From Sporosarcina luteola (GTDB lineage Bacteria; Bacillota; Bacilli; Bacillales_A; Planococcaceae), in the NCBI RefSeq assembly GCF_023715535.1, contig NZ_JAMBOI010000002.1, positions 186,001-250,000 of the forward strand: a stretch of 64,000 nt of DNA, in the 5' to 3' direction. Below the pieces are notes generated by a model. That model searched no databases. It was given only the letters and a program-made list of their open reading frames with translations, and had not been told where the DNA came from. The position numbers and the translations under genes were made by a program. Positions 27,578 to 37,117 of this stretch are shown here, piece by piece (the first letter of the stretch is position 1; each line of letters begins with the position of its first letter).

Positions 27578-29230
27578 TTATTTTTCTCCTTCCTCTTCCT
27601 CAGTTGACGACTCATTGTCCTGCCTGTCTTCATATTTCGGCAGGCCGGCAACATCTTTCACGGCATTCAATTCCTTTTTCAACGAGAACCAGTTTTTATT
27701 CGTATGGGCGGCAACCAATAGCTCTTCGCCTTCCCCTTTCTGGATCCAAATCCTTCTATGATTCCAATAAGCCCCTTGAATAACGCCGATCATAAAGATG
27801 AGTCCGCCAAACAGAAGAACATACAACGTTTTATCCTTCCGGATCGTCAATCCGGAAATATCTCTTGTTTCCGCACCGACAAACTTCACTTTATTGACAT
27901 TTTCTTGTGTCTCAAGCGTTTGCCTGATGGCGACAAAGCTTTTTTCGCCTTTCGGATTCTCTGGAGTGATCATATTAAAAATGAAAGCCGGGTTGTTCGG
28001 AATCGGCGACTTTGAAACCGGCTCCCCGTTTTCAACACCGTCGTAATCCGCATAATAGCCGATTAAATCGACACGCGCTCCGTCATTCAATTCGTAGACG
28101 CCTTCCGGATTGTCAAGATCAATCGTAAATTGGCCATAGGACTTCTCTGTTTCCTTTTCAATCAGCTCCATTGTCATTGATTTTAGTTCATCTTGACGGT
28201 AATCCATTTGGAAGATGTTGTACCCATCAAATTTTAAAGGCTTATTGACGATGATCGGATAGTCTTTGATGTGTTCCAGATCAGTCGAACCTGGTAGGTT
28301 GTCCTCTTTCGTTTTGTATAACGAGACTTCCGTCTGATATGATTTCACAATTGTGCCAACACGATCGATTGCTGTTCCGAAAACTTCATCAGCCTCTTCC
28401 TTCGAATACAGCTCCATGCTGAAATCCTTGTTCTCCAAATAATAGCCCGGAGCGCCAGGGATTGAACGCAGTTCACCTTCCCGTATCCACATCGTCTGAT
28501 CAACATAGAAGCCGGGGATGCCGCGCAATAGGATACCGAATAGGAAAATAATTAGTCCTGTATGATTGATATATGGACCCCAACGAGAAAAACGGTTCTT
28601 TTCGGCCAAAATCGCACCATTTTCCGTCTTTACGTTGTATTTCAATTCCTTCAATTTCTCTTCCGCTTTCGCAAGTGACTCATCGGCATTTTCGGAATGG
28701 CCAACACCGTAGATGCGTTGCCGTTTCATGAATGACGGATGCCGCTTTGTCCGTTGCTTCTTCAATGATTTATAAAGTGGAATCACCCTGTCGACACTCG
28801 CAATAATAATGGAAGTTCCAAGCATGCCGATCAGTATTTTGAACCACCAGCTATTATACATATCATAGAAGCCTAATTTGTAATAGAGTGTACCTACAAA
28901 TCCATACAGACGTTCATAATATGCTAATAACTCCGACGGTGAATCCTGATTCACCGGCACATAAAACTTTTGTGGAAAAAGCGTACCGATCGCTGATGTG
29001 GCAAGAACCGCTACGATAATGCTTACGCCAATTTTCACACTGGAGAAGAAGTTCCAGATTTTATCGATGATTGACCGTTTATACGTCTGAGACCTGCGGG
29101 CAGACCCTTCATAACGCATATCGACGACTTCACTGTTTTTCGCTTCCTCGGTCATCGGACGGCCGCATTTTTCACATAGCACCGTTCCAAATGGGTTGTC
29201 ATGACCGCATTGGCATTTGATTTTACTCAT
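27578..29230 (-). CDS. resB: Cytochrome c biogenesis protein ResB
   Basis: 550 residues. An N-terminal zinc-ribbon-like Cys cluster (CQCGHD...CEKCGRP) is followed by three N-terminal membrane helices, a large extracytoplasmic domain and a final helix (about 485-505). Haem-handling partner of ResC. AAGGAG is nine bases from the ATG. Middle gene of resA-resB-resC. Confidence 0.94.
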   Translation of the reverse strand: MSKIKCQCGHDNPFGTVLCEKCGRPMTEEAKNSEVVDMRYEGSARRSQTYKRSIIDKIWNFFSSVKIGVSIIVAVLATSAIGTLFPQKFYVPVNQDSPSELLAYYERLYGFVGTLYYKLGFYDMYNSWWFKILIGMLGTSIIIASVDRVIPLYKSLKKQRTKRHPSFMKRQRIYGVGHSENADESLAKAEEKLKELKYNVKTENGAILAEKNRFSRWGPYINHTGLIIFLFGILLRGIPGFYVDQTMWIREGELRSIPGAPGYYLENKDFSMELYSKEEADEVFGTAIDRVGTIVKSYQTEVSLYKTKEDNLPGSTDLEHIKDYPIIVNKPLKFDGYNIFQMDYRQDELKSMTMELIEKETEKSYGQFTIDLDNPEGVYELNDGARVDLIGYYADYDGVENGEPVSKSPIPNNPAFIFNMITPENPKGEKSFVAIRQTLETQENVNKVKFVGAETRDISGLTIRKDKTLYVLLFGGLIFMIGVIQGAYWNHRRIWIQKGEGEELLVAAHTNKNWFSLKKELNAVKDVAGLPKYEDRQDNESSTEEEEGEK

Positions 29231-29246
29231 GTGTACGAACTCCTTA

Positions 29247-29777
29247 TCAAGGTTGGATGCTTTCCATGTACGAAATGATTTCCTTCTCCGTCATTTCCGC
29301 AGTGATGATCTTCGTGATCCGCCCGTCTTTATCGATGAGCAATGTCGTTGGAAGCGGTAAAATGTTATATAGCTCCTTAACATCCTTGTTTTTATCGATG
29401 ACGATCGGAAACGTCAGTTCATATTGGTCACGGAATGTATCCACTTTCAGGTTGGACTCCGCGATATTCACCGACAATACATGTACACCTTTTTCCTTGA
29501 AAGCTTGGTATTGATTTTCAATGTATGGCATTTCCCGTTTGCAAGGTGGACACCACGTTCCCCAAAAGTTCAGGAAGACACCTTCTCCTGCATAGTCGGA
29601 TAACCGATGCTTGTTCCCATCAAGATCGACAAGTTCAAAATCCGGGGCTTTGTCACCTACTGCCAGAACTTTGACTTTGTCTTTTGAGAAAATGGAAAAC
29701 AAAATGGCTGAAGCAAGCAATAGTAAAACAACACCCCTGAAAATGAGGCGCGATTGCTTTTTATTCGCCTTGGACAA
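29247..29777 (-). CDS. resA: Thiol-disulfide oxidoreductase ResA
   Basis: 176 residues: N-terminal membrane anchor (about 12-30) and an extracytoplasmic thioredoxin fold with active site WCPPC (C76, C79). It reduces the CxxCH disulfide of apocytochrome c before haem attachment. B. subtilis ResA has CEPC here; Pro in place of Glu should alter redox potential. Start is TTG at 29777, ten bases from AGGGGG. First gene of resABC, following rluB. Confidence 0.93.
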   Translation of the reverse strand: MSKANKKQSRLIFRGVVLLLLASAILFSIFSKDKVKVLAVGDKAPDFELVDLDGNKHRLSDYAGEGVFLNFWGTWCPPCKREMPYIENQYQAFKEKGVHVLSVNIAESNLKVDTFRDQYELTFPIVIDKNKDVKELYNILPLPTTLLIDKDGRITKIITAEMTEKEIISYMESIQP

Positions 29778-29886
29778 TTGATAGTAGCCCCCTAACGTAA
29801 TAAGATTCCGATATTAAGTATAGCAAAACAATTATCGTAATAATGGCGAAGTCTTGATAGCTTTGTGAACAATTACGCTCTAAACG

Positions 29887-30618
29887 TTATCCGATCTTCC
29901 CAGTTTCAGCAAGAACCCGCAATTGCTTCACTTCATGGGTCGTCAATTCACGCGCTTCACCGGCATTTAGACCGTGCGTCGTCAACATCCCAAATGACTC
30001 CCGTCTCAGCTTTTGGACCGGGCAACCGATCGCGTCGAACATTCTGCGGACTTGGCGGTTGCGCCCTTCATGAATTGTGATTTCAACGAGTGCAGAGCCT
30101 GTCTTCTTATCGAATGACTGCATTTTCACCCGGGCAGGGGCTGTCATGCCATCCTCTAGTTCGATGCCGCGTTCCAATCTTTTCAATGCATCCCGGTCTG
30201 GTATCCCTTTCACTTTTGCAACATATTTCTTTTGGATGCCAAACTTCGGATGTGTCATCAGATAGGAAAAGTCACCATCGTTCGTCATGATGATAATTCC
30301 TGATGTATCAAAGTCCAATCTTCCTACAGGGAAAATCCTTTCTTCCACCATCGGAAGGAGGTCGAGAACCGTCTTTCTCCCTTTTTCATCACTGACCGTC
30401 GAAATATAGCCTCTAGGTTTATATAGCAAATAATAAACGAATTGCTCTTTGACCAATTCCACACCTTCGACTTCCACGCGGTCTGCGCGTGTCACTTTAG
30501 TGCCCAATTCAGTAACAACCTTGCCGTTCACTTTCACTTTCCCCTCAACGATGAGTGTTTCCGCTTTTCTTCGGGATGCAACTCCCGCTTGTGCTAATAC
30601 TTTTTGTAATCTTTCCAA
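29887..30618 (-). CDS. rluB: 23S rRNA pseudouridine synthase RluB
   Basis: 243 residues: N-terminal S4 RNA-binding domain (MERLQKVLAQAGVASRRKAE) and an RsuA-type catalytic domain with GRLDFDTSG, the catalytic Asp at about 102. Expected to modify a uridine in helix 90-92 of 23S rRNA. Start codon is TTG at 30618, five bases after AAGGTG. Located directly upstream of resA as in B. subtilis. Confidence 0.93.
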   Translation of the reverse strand: MERLQKVLAQAGVASRRKAETLIVEGKVKVNGKVVTELGTKVTRADRVEVEGVELVKEQFVYYLLYKPRGYISTVSDEKGRKTVLDLLPMVEERIFPVGRLDFDTSGIIIMTNDGDFSYLMTHPKFGIQKKYVAKVKGIPDRDALKRLERGIELEDGMTAPARVKMQSFDKKTGSALVEITIHEGRNRQVRRMFDAIGCPVQKLRRESFGMLTTHGLNAGEARELTTHEVKQLRVLAETGKIG

Positions 30619-30669
30619 CTCGTCACCTTCTTTCTACCTCAAAAAATTATGTCATATTTCTATGCAAAT

Positions 30670-30703
30670 GGAAAGAAGACCGACCTATATGCAGTCAGTC
30701 TTC
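30670..30703 (-). terminator. Intrinsic terminator of the scpA-scpB-dacB operon
   Basis: Minus-strand GAAGACTGAC / GTCGGTCTTC stem (one G-U) followed by TTTCC, 32 bases after the dacB stop. The U-tract is weak. Confidence 0.6.
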
Positions 30704-30734
30704 CCTAATTGCTTCATATTCAAATGGCGAAAGT

Positions 30735-31733
30735 TCATTTCCGAATCTCAATTTCAGCGGTAACCAGCAATTCATTATCTAGTGATACAGCCCATGTCCC
30801 TTTCACTTTCCGATCATTCTTCCGCGGAATATAGACAACATGGGATACTCTCTCCAATTCATCCTCATTCAATAAGAGGACAATCGGCTTTTTCAATTCA
30901 CCATTCAACCCTGGAAGAATTCGGTACTTGCCTTTCTTCGCTACGGTTACGTTTTCGAATTTCCTGAATGTCTCATTGGCCAATTGCTCATGTGTATTCC
31001 AGTCGTCCCCATTATTCAATGTGACGACAATCAGTTTCTTGCCGTCTTTTTCGAAGTAAGTTGCAAGAGTCCTACCCGCCGCTTTCGTAAATCCGGTCTT
31101 GCCAGCGATGACATGTTCATTTGTATGAATTAAACGGTGCTTATTCCGCCAGCTTCTTACCTCATCTCCTTTTCGATAGACGAAGTTTTCCGATGAAGCA
31201 ATTTTATGGAACTTATCATTCTTCATAGCGAAATAAAGCATTAATGCCGTCTCGTATGCAGTTGACAAGTGCCGGTCATCATGAAGTCCTGACGGGTTCG
31301 TGAATGTCGTACGTTCCAAGCCATATAATTCAGCTTTACTATTCATCAAGTCGACAAATCCGTCAACCGAGCCGCCGGCATGCTCTGCGAGTGCGTATGC
31401 AGCATCATTTCCGGACCGCAGCATAAGTCCATATAACAATGCATCGGCATCGATTCGCGTGCCTTGTTCCAAATAAATGGACGAGCCCTCAGCAGAGGCA
31501 GCCGCCGGTGATATGACAATTTCACCTTCCTCTGCACCGCTTTCAATGAATGTCAAGGCTGTCCAAACTTTCGTCAGACTTGCAATCGGCAATTGAAGAT
31601 TTTCATTAGATCCGCTCAATAGACGTCCTGTTTCCGCATCGATTACAACCCATGCACTTCCCGACGCCGCTTCTTTCGGGAATGCAGTCAATAAGACCGA
31701 TAAAAACAGTACAATGGCTACTGCCTGCCTCAA
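30735..31733 (-). CDS. dacB: D-alanyl-D-alanine carboxypeptidase
   Basis: 332 residues with signal peptide and the three penicillin-binding motifs: SLTK at 52-55, SGN at 107-109, KTG at 212-214, then a C-terminal beta domain. It trims pentapeptides; in this position B. subtilis has sporulation-specific DacB, which sets cortex cross-linking. It could equally be DacF-like, since dacF is missing from its usual place before spoIIAA. Start is TTG at 31733, nine bases after AGGAGG, overlapping the scpB TGA by four bases. Confidence 0.85.
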   Translation of the reverse strand: MRQAVAIVLFLSVLLTAFPKEAASGSAWVVIDAETGRLLSGSNENLQLPIASLTKVWTALTFIESGAEEGEIVISPAAASAEGSSIYLEQGTRIDADALLYGLMLRSGNDAAYALAEHAGGSVDGFVDLMNSKAELYGLERTTFTNPSGLHDDRHLSTAYETALMLYFAMKNDKFHKIASSENFVYRKGDEVRSWRNKHRLIHTNEHVIAGKTGFTKAAGRTLATYFEKDGKKLIVVTLNNGDDWNTHEQLANETFRKFENVTVAKKGKYRILPGLNGELKKPIVLLLNEDELERVSHVVYIPRKNDRKVKGTWAVSLDNELLVTAEIEIRK

Positions 31734-32344
31734 TCACTGTGTCCTCCTTCTTCTGTCATCTCAAATGCCTCTTGGAATTTCGTCATGAATAGATCGGTAT
31801 CCCCGAATGACTCCTCATCATCCCCCTCCACTAATGGAGGAAGCATATCAATCGATTCCAAACCGAATCTGTCCAAAAATAAATCAGTCGTCCCATAAAG
31901 TATTGGCCTTCCCGTGCCTTCCATACGCCCTTTTTCCAAAATGAAACCTTTTGCAACGAGTGTCTGAATCGGACCGTCCGATTTCACACCGCGTAAATCA
32001 TCAATTTCAACACGGGTGACAGGCTGCTTGTACGCAATGATTGCCAACACTTCCATTGAGGCTTGTGTAATTGAATTGCGTGTCGGATTTTCGAGCATCC
32101 TAACAATATCATCAGCGAACTCGGCTTTCGTCACTAGCCTGTAATGCCCTCCGTATAGCCTGAGTGTAATTCCCGAATCCGGACGTTCTTCATAATTTAC
32201 ACGCAGCCTTTCTGCGATTTCAGCCGCTGCATCCGTCTCTATTTGAAGAAGTGAGGCAATCTGACTTAATGTCAACCCATCATCCCCAGCTATGAATAAA
32301 AAGCTTTCCAACATTCCTTTGAGCCGTTCATCGATTGTTTCCAT
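31730..32344 (-). CDS. scpB: Segregation and condensation protein B
   Basis: 204 residues of tandem winged helices; the motif SMEVLAIIAYKQPVTRVEIDDLRGV is diagnostic. ScpB dimerises and binds ScpA in the SMC condensin. Overlaps scpA by 17 bases and dacB by four, indicating one transcript. The acidic C-terminal tail is typical of the family. Confidence 0.96.
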   Translation of the reverse strand: METIDERLKGMLESFLFIAGDDGLTLSQIASLLQIETDAAAEIAERLRVNYEERPDSGITLRLYGGHYRLVTKAEFADDIVRMLENPTRNSITQASMEVLAIIAYKQPVTRVEIDDLRGVKSDGPIQTLVAKGFILEKGRMEGTGRPILYGTTDLFLDRFGLESIDMLPPLVEGDDEESFGDTDLFMTKFQEAFEMTEEGGHSD

Positions 32345-33092
32345 CAGTCTCTTCCCCTCCTACTATGACTGTCATTTTGCCAAAATTATTTTCTTGCCTT
32401 ACGATAATATCAAGCCGTTTCATCAATTCCAATAATGAAAGGAATGTCACGACTAAATCTTCTATGTCTTCTCTTTCAAATAAACTTTCGAAATCACAAC
32501 TCCCGCCCAGCCTTTCAAGCGATATCATGATGTTGTCCATTTTTTCACTTACCGAAAGCTCTGTTTTTACAATATTGGCGGTCAACGGAGCACGCAATTT
32601 CTTTCGCTCGAGCATTTTCCGGAACGCGCCGATCAAGTCGAAAACATTCATTTTTTCTTCTGGAATCGTTACGGCCACCTCACCATATTCCGATAAGTCC
32701 CCAGGCAGTTTCGTGAAGTGATCCGCCCGATCTTCTGCTGATTCCAATAAGGAATTGGCGGCTTCTTTGTACTTTTTGTATTCTATGAGACGGGCGACCA
32801 ATTCATCCCTCGGATCTTCCTCGAAGTCGAATTCCGAGTCTTCATCCAATGCTTCTCCTTCATGTACTGGCAATAGCATTTTACTTTTGATTTCAATTAA
32901 TGTGGCTGCCAGAACTAAGTACTCGCTTAGTTCGTCAAGTTCCAATACTCGCATTGCGTGAAGATGCTCTATGTACTGATTTGTCAGCTCTGCCATCGGA
33001 ATATCATAGATATCGATTTCAAGTCGGTTGATTAAATGTAATAATAGATCTAGGGGCCCTTCAAAAGCCTCCAATTTCACTTTGTAAGTCAA
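32328..33092 (-). CDS. scpA: Segregation and condensation protein A (kleisin)
   Basis: 254 residues; the bacterial kleisin that bridges the SMC heads. Signature FEGPLDLLLHLINRLEIDIYDIP at residues 9-31 and the C-terminal winged helix (VVTFLSLLELMKRLDIIV). Start is TTG at 33092, nine bases from AAAGGAG. First gene of scpA-scpB-dacB, divergent from ypuF. Confidence 0.95.
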   Translation of the reverse strand: MTYKVKLEAFEGPLDLLLHLINRLEIDIYDIPMAELTNQYIEHLHAMRVLELDELSEYLVLAATLIEIKSKMLLPVHEGEALDEDSEFDFEEDPRDELVARLIEYKKYKEAANSLLESAEDRADHFTKLPGDLSEYGEVAVTIPEEKMNVFDLIGAFRKMLERKKLRAPLTANIVKTELSVSEKMDNIMISLERLGGSCDFESLFEREDIEDLVVTFLSLLELMKRLDIIVRQENNFGKMTVIVGGEETDGNNR

Positions 33093-33146
33093 TAGGAATT
33101 GCTCCTTTACGCATTATTGCTTCATCATATAGAAAGGAATGGTTGT

Positions 33147-33659
33147 GTGCATCCATATCATCATCCGCTGTTCTTAAATTTTATTGTTTATTTTAATAGG
33201 AATCAAGACTACTTCGAGTGTCATGAAGTGCTTGAAGAGTATTGGAAATCCGTACCGGATTATACGAAAAATCATCCACTTACTGCCTTTATCCTTTTAT
33301 CCACAGGACTCTACCATTGGAGGAGGGGGAATGTAGAGGGAGCTTACCGCACACTTGTAAAAGCGGAAAATAAAATGCTAGCCTTCCAGGAGTTCGACAT
33401 TCGATATACGGAAGATATCGATTACGGACGGCTTGTACAGGATACGGCAACGTCTGTCACTAAATTGAAAAATGGTGATCCTTTTTCCCCGCTTCTGATA
33501 CTTTTAAGCTCAGAAACCCTTCAACAGTCAGTTGAAGAAATTGCCTCGTCGATGGAACTTCTTCCTGTTGGAAGTGATGCTGTCATTCATAAACATATGC
33601 TTCGGGATCGTTCCGATATTCTTGAGGAACGCGAAAAGAAAAAGCGCAGACCACATTGA
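33147..33659 (+). CDS. ypuF: DUF309 protein YpuF
   Basis: 170 residues with the DUF309 signature RNQDYFECHEVLEEYW and GLYHWRRGNVEGA. Function unknown; the His/Glu pattern suggests a metal or nucleotide site but this is unproven. I chose GTG 33147, nine bases after AAAGG, over an open frame from 33099 without ribosome-binding site. Encoded against scpA, the same neighbourhood as in B. subtilis but transcribed divergently here. Confidence 0.85.
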   Translation: MHPYHHPLFLNFIVYFNRNQDYFECHEVLEEYWKSVPDYTKNHPLTAFILLSTGLYHWRRGNVEGAYRTLVKAENKMLAFQEFDIRYTEDIDYGRLVQDTATSVTKLKNGDPFSPLLILLSSETLQQSVEEIASSMELLPVGSDAVIHKHMLRDRSDILEEREKKKRRPH

Positions 33660-33671
33660 TCTGCGCCTTTT
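33639..33671. terminator. Bidirectional terminator between ypuF and ribT
   Basis: GCGCAGA / TCTGCGC stem with CCTTTT on the plus side and TTTTTCTTTT on the minus side. It overlaps the last codons of ypuF. Confidence 0.75.
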
Positions 33672-33673
33672 CC

Positions 33674-34045
33674 TCATTCGTCTAGGTGTGTTTCTTCCTT
33701 TTGACGGCATTTTCTCAAGAACGATTCTGTTTCCTCATTACTCTTACATTCCAAGTCAGGAAAAAGGTCTCCGAGCTTCGTGATTATTTTGCTGCCGATC
33801 CCTTCACCCCGGAACGACGGATTGACAGAAAGGTGCATTACGGTATACGAATCTGCGTCCAAGATGATTCCGACGAGGCCAATGATATCTTCATCTTGCT
33901 TCAAAAGGAACAACTGCCAATTTTCCTCATTTTCGTACTGATGAATCGTTTCCTGCAATTTTTTTACAGACTTATCACCGGGCATATAAGAGAGCAGGCC
34001 CATGGCAATTTTCTCATACGCCTTTTTGTATCGTAAAAGCATCAT
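33674..34045 (-). CDS. ribT: GNAT-family protein RibT
   Basis: 123 residues with the acetyl-CoA binding loop SVNPSFRGEGIGSKI. It opens MMLLRYKKAYEKIAMGLLSY, close to B. subtilis RibT (124 residues), which is the last gene of the riboflavin operon there. Here no rib biosynthesis genes are nearby, so ribT is orphaned between lysA and ypuF. Substrate unknown. AAGGG lies six bases before the ATG. Confidence 0.85.
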   Translation of the reverse strand: MMLLRYKKAYEKIAMGLLSYMPGDKSVKKLQETIHQYENEENWQLFLLKQDEDIIGLVGIILDADSYTVMHLSVNPSFRGEGIGSKIITKLGDLFPDLECKSNEETESFLRKCRQKEETHLDE

Positions 34046-34173
34046 TGAAATCCCTTCTTTTCAAAAAATCCTCAGGCATCGGCAATAAGACTGTCCTTCC
34101 TGATTTAGAGGACCTATGCCGGATTATGATAATCGTACATGATACCTTAGGCTTTTTCAATGATCAAGAAAGT

Positions 34174-34281
34174 TCATTTATTCGGTCCGGCAAATGGGGC
34201 AATAAAGTACCAGTACACGCCACCCCAAATGATGGCAGCAATGACTATGAACAGGAAAAGTATCATATTGCGCTTTTTCAT
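34174..34281 (-). CDS. 35-residue membrane peptide coupled to lysA
   Basis: A short frame below routine length limits. It reads MKKRNMILFLFIVIAAIIWG followed by GVYWYFIAPFAGPNK: basic start, one membrane helix (about 6-26), short tail. Its ATG overlaps the lysA TGA (ATGA), and AAGGAAA lies ten bases upstream inside lysA, so it is likely translated by coupling. No homologue recognised. The hydrophobic, coupled, SD-bearing arrangement is the support; chance remains possible. Confidence 0.65.
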   Translation of the reverse strand: MKKRNMILFLFIVIAAIIWGGVYWYFIAPFAGPNK

Positions 34282-35606
34282 GTTGTAATTTCCTTCTCTG
34301 TCCTTTGTAAAGGAATGTCCAGCCTAATAACATCTTCATATGTTTCCCTGCGAACTACCAATTGATGCTGCCCGTTTTCGCAAAACACAATTGCCGGCTT
34401 CGGAAGTCGATTATAATTGCTCGCCATGGAGTATGTATAAGCCCCTGTACAGAAGACAGCAATGATGTCCCCTTCCACAGGTTCTGCAATATACGCATCC
34501 TCAATTAATTTATCACCTGATTCACAGCATTTACCTGCTATTGTAACTATGTCGGAATGAGGATCCAACATTCTGTTCGCCGTAGCAGCTGTATACTTCG
34601 CCTGGTATAGAGCTGGACGGATATTATCAGACATGCCTCCATCAACTGCAACATAAGTCCTTACACCTGGAACTTCCTTGCTGCTGCCTGCCGTGTACAG
34701 TGTCGTGCCCGCGTCACCGACGAGCGATCTGCCAGGTTCAATCCAAATCTCCGGTAGTGGATAATTAGCTTTTCGCGACATTGATAGCACAACATCTTCC
34801 ATTTCCTCAACATAGGCGGAAGGATGAAGAGGTGTATCCTCGACCGTATACCTAATACCGAACCCTCCACCTAAATTGAGCACTGTGCATACGAATTTGA
34901 ATTTCTCCCGCCACTCAATCATTTTCACCATCAATGCTTCCGCTGCAAAACGGAATGCTTCGGTTTCAAAAATTTGGGAACCGATATGGCAATGCAATCC
35001 GAGCACAGTAATGTAAGGATGATTAAAAAGCTTAAGGAAAGCATCATCCGCTTGGCCATTCTTCAGGTCAAAGCCGAATTTCGAATCCTCTTGACCAGTT
35101 GTAATATAGTCATGGGTTGAAGCATCAACACCTGGAGTAACACGCAGCAGAACATTCATCTTCTCCTTGCGAGATTCTGAAATCTCCTTAAGCATTTCAA
35201 TCTCCAGGAAGTTATCTACTACGATGCATCCGATTTTTTCATCAAAAGCGAACTGCAATTCCGTATAACTTTTGTTATTTCCGTGAAAGTGAATCTTTTC
35301 CCGTGGGAAATCTGCAGCTGCCGCCGTATAAAGCTCTCCTCCTGATACAACATCCAATGATAGCCCCATTTGCTTGGCAAGTTCATAGATGGCTATGGAA
35401 GAAAAAGCTTTGCTTGCATATGCTACTTGCGCAACGATTCCAGCCTTCGCAAATGTTTCCTGGAAGGCAATCGCACGTTCCTTGAAAAGAGCAATATCAT
35501 ATACGAGTAAAGGTGTGCCATATATATGCGCAAGATCTACTGTATCTACTCCGCCTATCGTCAAGTGGCCCTGATTGTTCACCGATTGAGTTCCATATAG
35601 ATGCAT
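34278..35606 (-). CDS. lysA: Diaminopimelate decarboxylase
   Basis: 442 residues; PLP enzyme converting meso-diaminopimelate to lysine. PLP Lys in AYASKAFSS (about 64), HFHGNNKS, GLHCHIGSQ, GGGFGIRYT, EPGRSLVGDAG and GKCCESGD motifs are present. ATG at 35606 (MHLYGT) is seven bases after GGAGG and matches B. subtilis LysA; the ATG at 35612 is adjacent to the Shine-Dalgarno. Follows spoVAF as in B. subtilis. Confidence 0.96.
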   Translation of the reverse strand: MHLYGTQSVNNQGHLTIGGVDTVDLAHIYGTPLLVYDIALFKERAIAFQETFAKAGIVAQVAYASKAFSSIAIYELAKQMGLSLDVVSGGELYTAAAADFPREKIHFHGNNKSYTELQFAFDEKIGCIVVDNFLEIEMLKEISESRKEKMNVLLRVTPGVDASTHDYITTGQEDSKFGFDLKNGQADDAFLKLFNHPYITVLGLHCHIGSQIFETEAFRFAAEALMVKMIEWREKFKFVCTVLNLGGGFGIRYTVEDTPLHPSAYVEEMEDVVLSMSRKANYPLPEIWIEPGRSLVGDAGTTLYTAGSSKEVPGVRTYVAVDGGMSDNIRPALYQAKYTAATANRMLDPHSDIVTIAGKCCESGDKLIEDAYIAEPVEGDIIAVFCTGAYTYSMASNYNRLPKPAIVFCENGQHQLVVRRETYEDVIRLDIPLQRTEKEITT

Positions 35607-35665
35607 TTTCATCCCTCCAAGTCATGTTGTTAAAACTTTATCATAACTAGAAGGCAGGAATCAAT

Positions 35666-37114
35666 CTACGAAAGCCTATTCCGGTCAGGAGCTTTTGTAA
35701 TGTAAGGCCTCGGTGCATCCATCGTCATTGGATAACGGATCAATACACGCTTCATTGCCTCAGGGAAAAACGGAACTGCCGGCCATAAGTATGGTGTCCC
35801 CATTGGTTTGAGGGATGCCAAATAATAAAACAGGAAAGCGATTCCCAAGAAAAACCCAGGAGCCCCAAGAATTCCCGTCAATATAAGTATGAAGATCCTG
35901 AACACTTTCGTTGTAATGCTCAATTCAAACGATGGGATCGCAAATGTGAAGATAGCGCTCACAGCAACGTACAGTATGACTTCTCCCGTAAATAGACCGA
36001 CATCGATTGCCACTTGGCCGATCACAATCGCTGCAACGAGTCCCATGGCAGTCGTCATCGGAGATGGGGTGTGTATAGCGGCCATCCGTAAGACCTCTAT
36101 GCCGATATCCGCAATTAATAATTGAACGAGAAGAGGGACGGATCCCGGATCATTCGGACCGATATAACTAAGTGAAATCGGTAAGTATTGCTGATAGGTC
36201 GCAAGTAAATACCAAAACGGTAGCAACAATAGACTGAGTGACGCACCGATCAGGCGGACCCATCTCACAAACGTTCCGATGAACGGAGCTTGACGATATT
36301 CCTCAGCATGCTGCAAATGATGAAATATGGTCGCAGGAACCAAAATGACTGAAGGGGATGTATCGACGATAATCGCGATATGACCTTCAAGGAGATGCGC
36401 AGCGCAAATATCCGGCCTTTCTGTGAAACGGACGAATGGCATAGGGTGGAATCTTTGCTTAAACAGGAATTCTTCCAATGATTTATCTGTCATTGTCAGT
36501 CCATCATGTTTAATTTCATCCAGCCTTTTCCGGATGTAGGAAAGGTGCTCCTCACTAGCAGCACCTTTCATGAATGTGATGGCGACATCCGTCTTGCCGT
36601 TCACAGTCGTTTGGTGCATTTCAAAACGAAGATCCTCCGTCTTGAGCCGCCTTCTGACAAGAGCCGTATTTGTAATGATGTTCTCTGTAAAGCCATCTCT
36701 AGATCCACGGATGACTTTTTCAGTGTCCGGCTCTTCAGGCGATCTTCCCGGGTAGCTACGAATATCCCCGATGAATACAAAACCATCGGGGAGCACGAAG
36801 CCGACCTGCCCACTTAATACATTGTTGAGCAGTTTCTCTTTCTCATCGACATCCGACAAGGCGTAATAAGGGAAGTACGTAAGAAACCACGCTGGATCAT
36901 CCCTGTTTTCCTCTTCCGGTTTTAGACCTTCTTGCATTTCCGTTAGCAACGTTGTCAAAATGTTTCCATCCACAAGTCCATTAATGTAAAGCAATAATGC
37001 AGGCATCCCCCATAAATGGACGGTTTTCGCCGTAGCATCGAATGTTTCATTTTCACCGAATTTATTGTGGAACCACTCTTCTCCGTCTTCCAAAGATGTA
37101 AATAGCTTAGCCAT
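35666..37114 (-). CDS. spoVAF: Stage V sporulation protein AF
   Basis: 482 residues of the GerA/SpoVAF family: soluble N-terminal domain (1-270) and about five membrane helices (285-440), with SPSPMTTAMGLVAAI typical of the family. It takes part in spore germination in the inner membrane. In B. subtilis it is the seventh spoVA gene; here it follows sigF directly and the channel genes spoVAA-AEA are absent from this site. Starts four bases after the sigF stop. Confidence 0.93.
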   Translation of the reverse strand: MAKLFTSLEDGEEWFHNKFGENETFDATAKTVHLWGMPALLLYINGLVDGNILTTLLTEMQEGLKPEEENRDDPAWFLTYFPYYALSDVDEKEKLLNNVLSGQVGFVLPDGFVFIGDIRSYPGRSPEEPDTEKVIRGSRDGFTENIITNTALVRRRLKTEDLRFEMHQTTVNGKTDVAITFMKGAASEEHLSYIRKRLDEIKHDGLTMTDKSLEEFLFKQRFHPMPFVRFTERPDICAAHLLEGHIAIIVDTSPSVILVPATIFHHLQHAEEYRQAPFIGTFVRWVRLIGASLSLLLLPFWYLLATYQQYLPISLSYIGPNDPGSVPLLVQLLIADIGIEVLRMAAIHTPSPMTTAMGLVAAIVIGQVAIDVGLFTGEVILYVAVSAIFTFAIPSFELSITTKVFRIFILILTGILGAPGFFLGIAFLFYYLASLKPMGTPYLWPAVPFFPEAMKRVLIRYPMTMDAPRPYITKAPDRNRLS

Positions 37115-37117
37115 GTA

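Noticed and set aside
34046..34173. Possible terminator between the lysA unit and ribT (CTGAGGATTTTTTG)
   Set aside because: Only a five- to six-base stem with a very long loop can be drawn.
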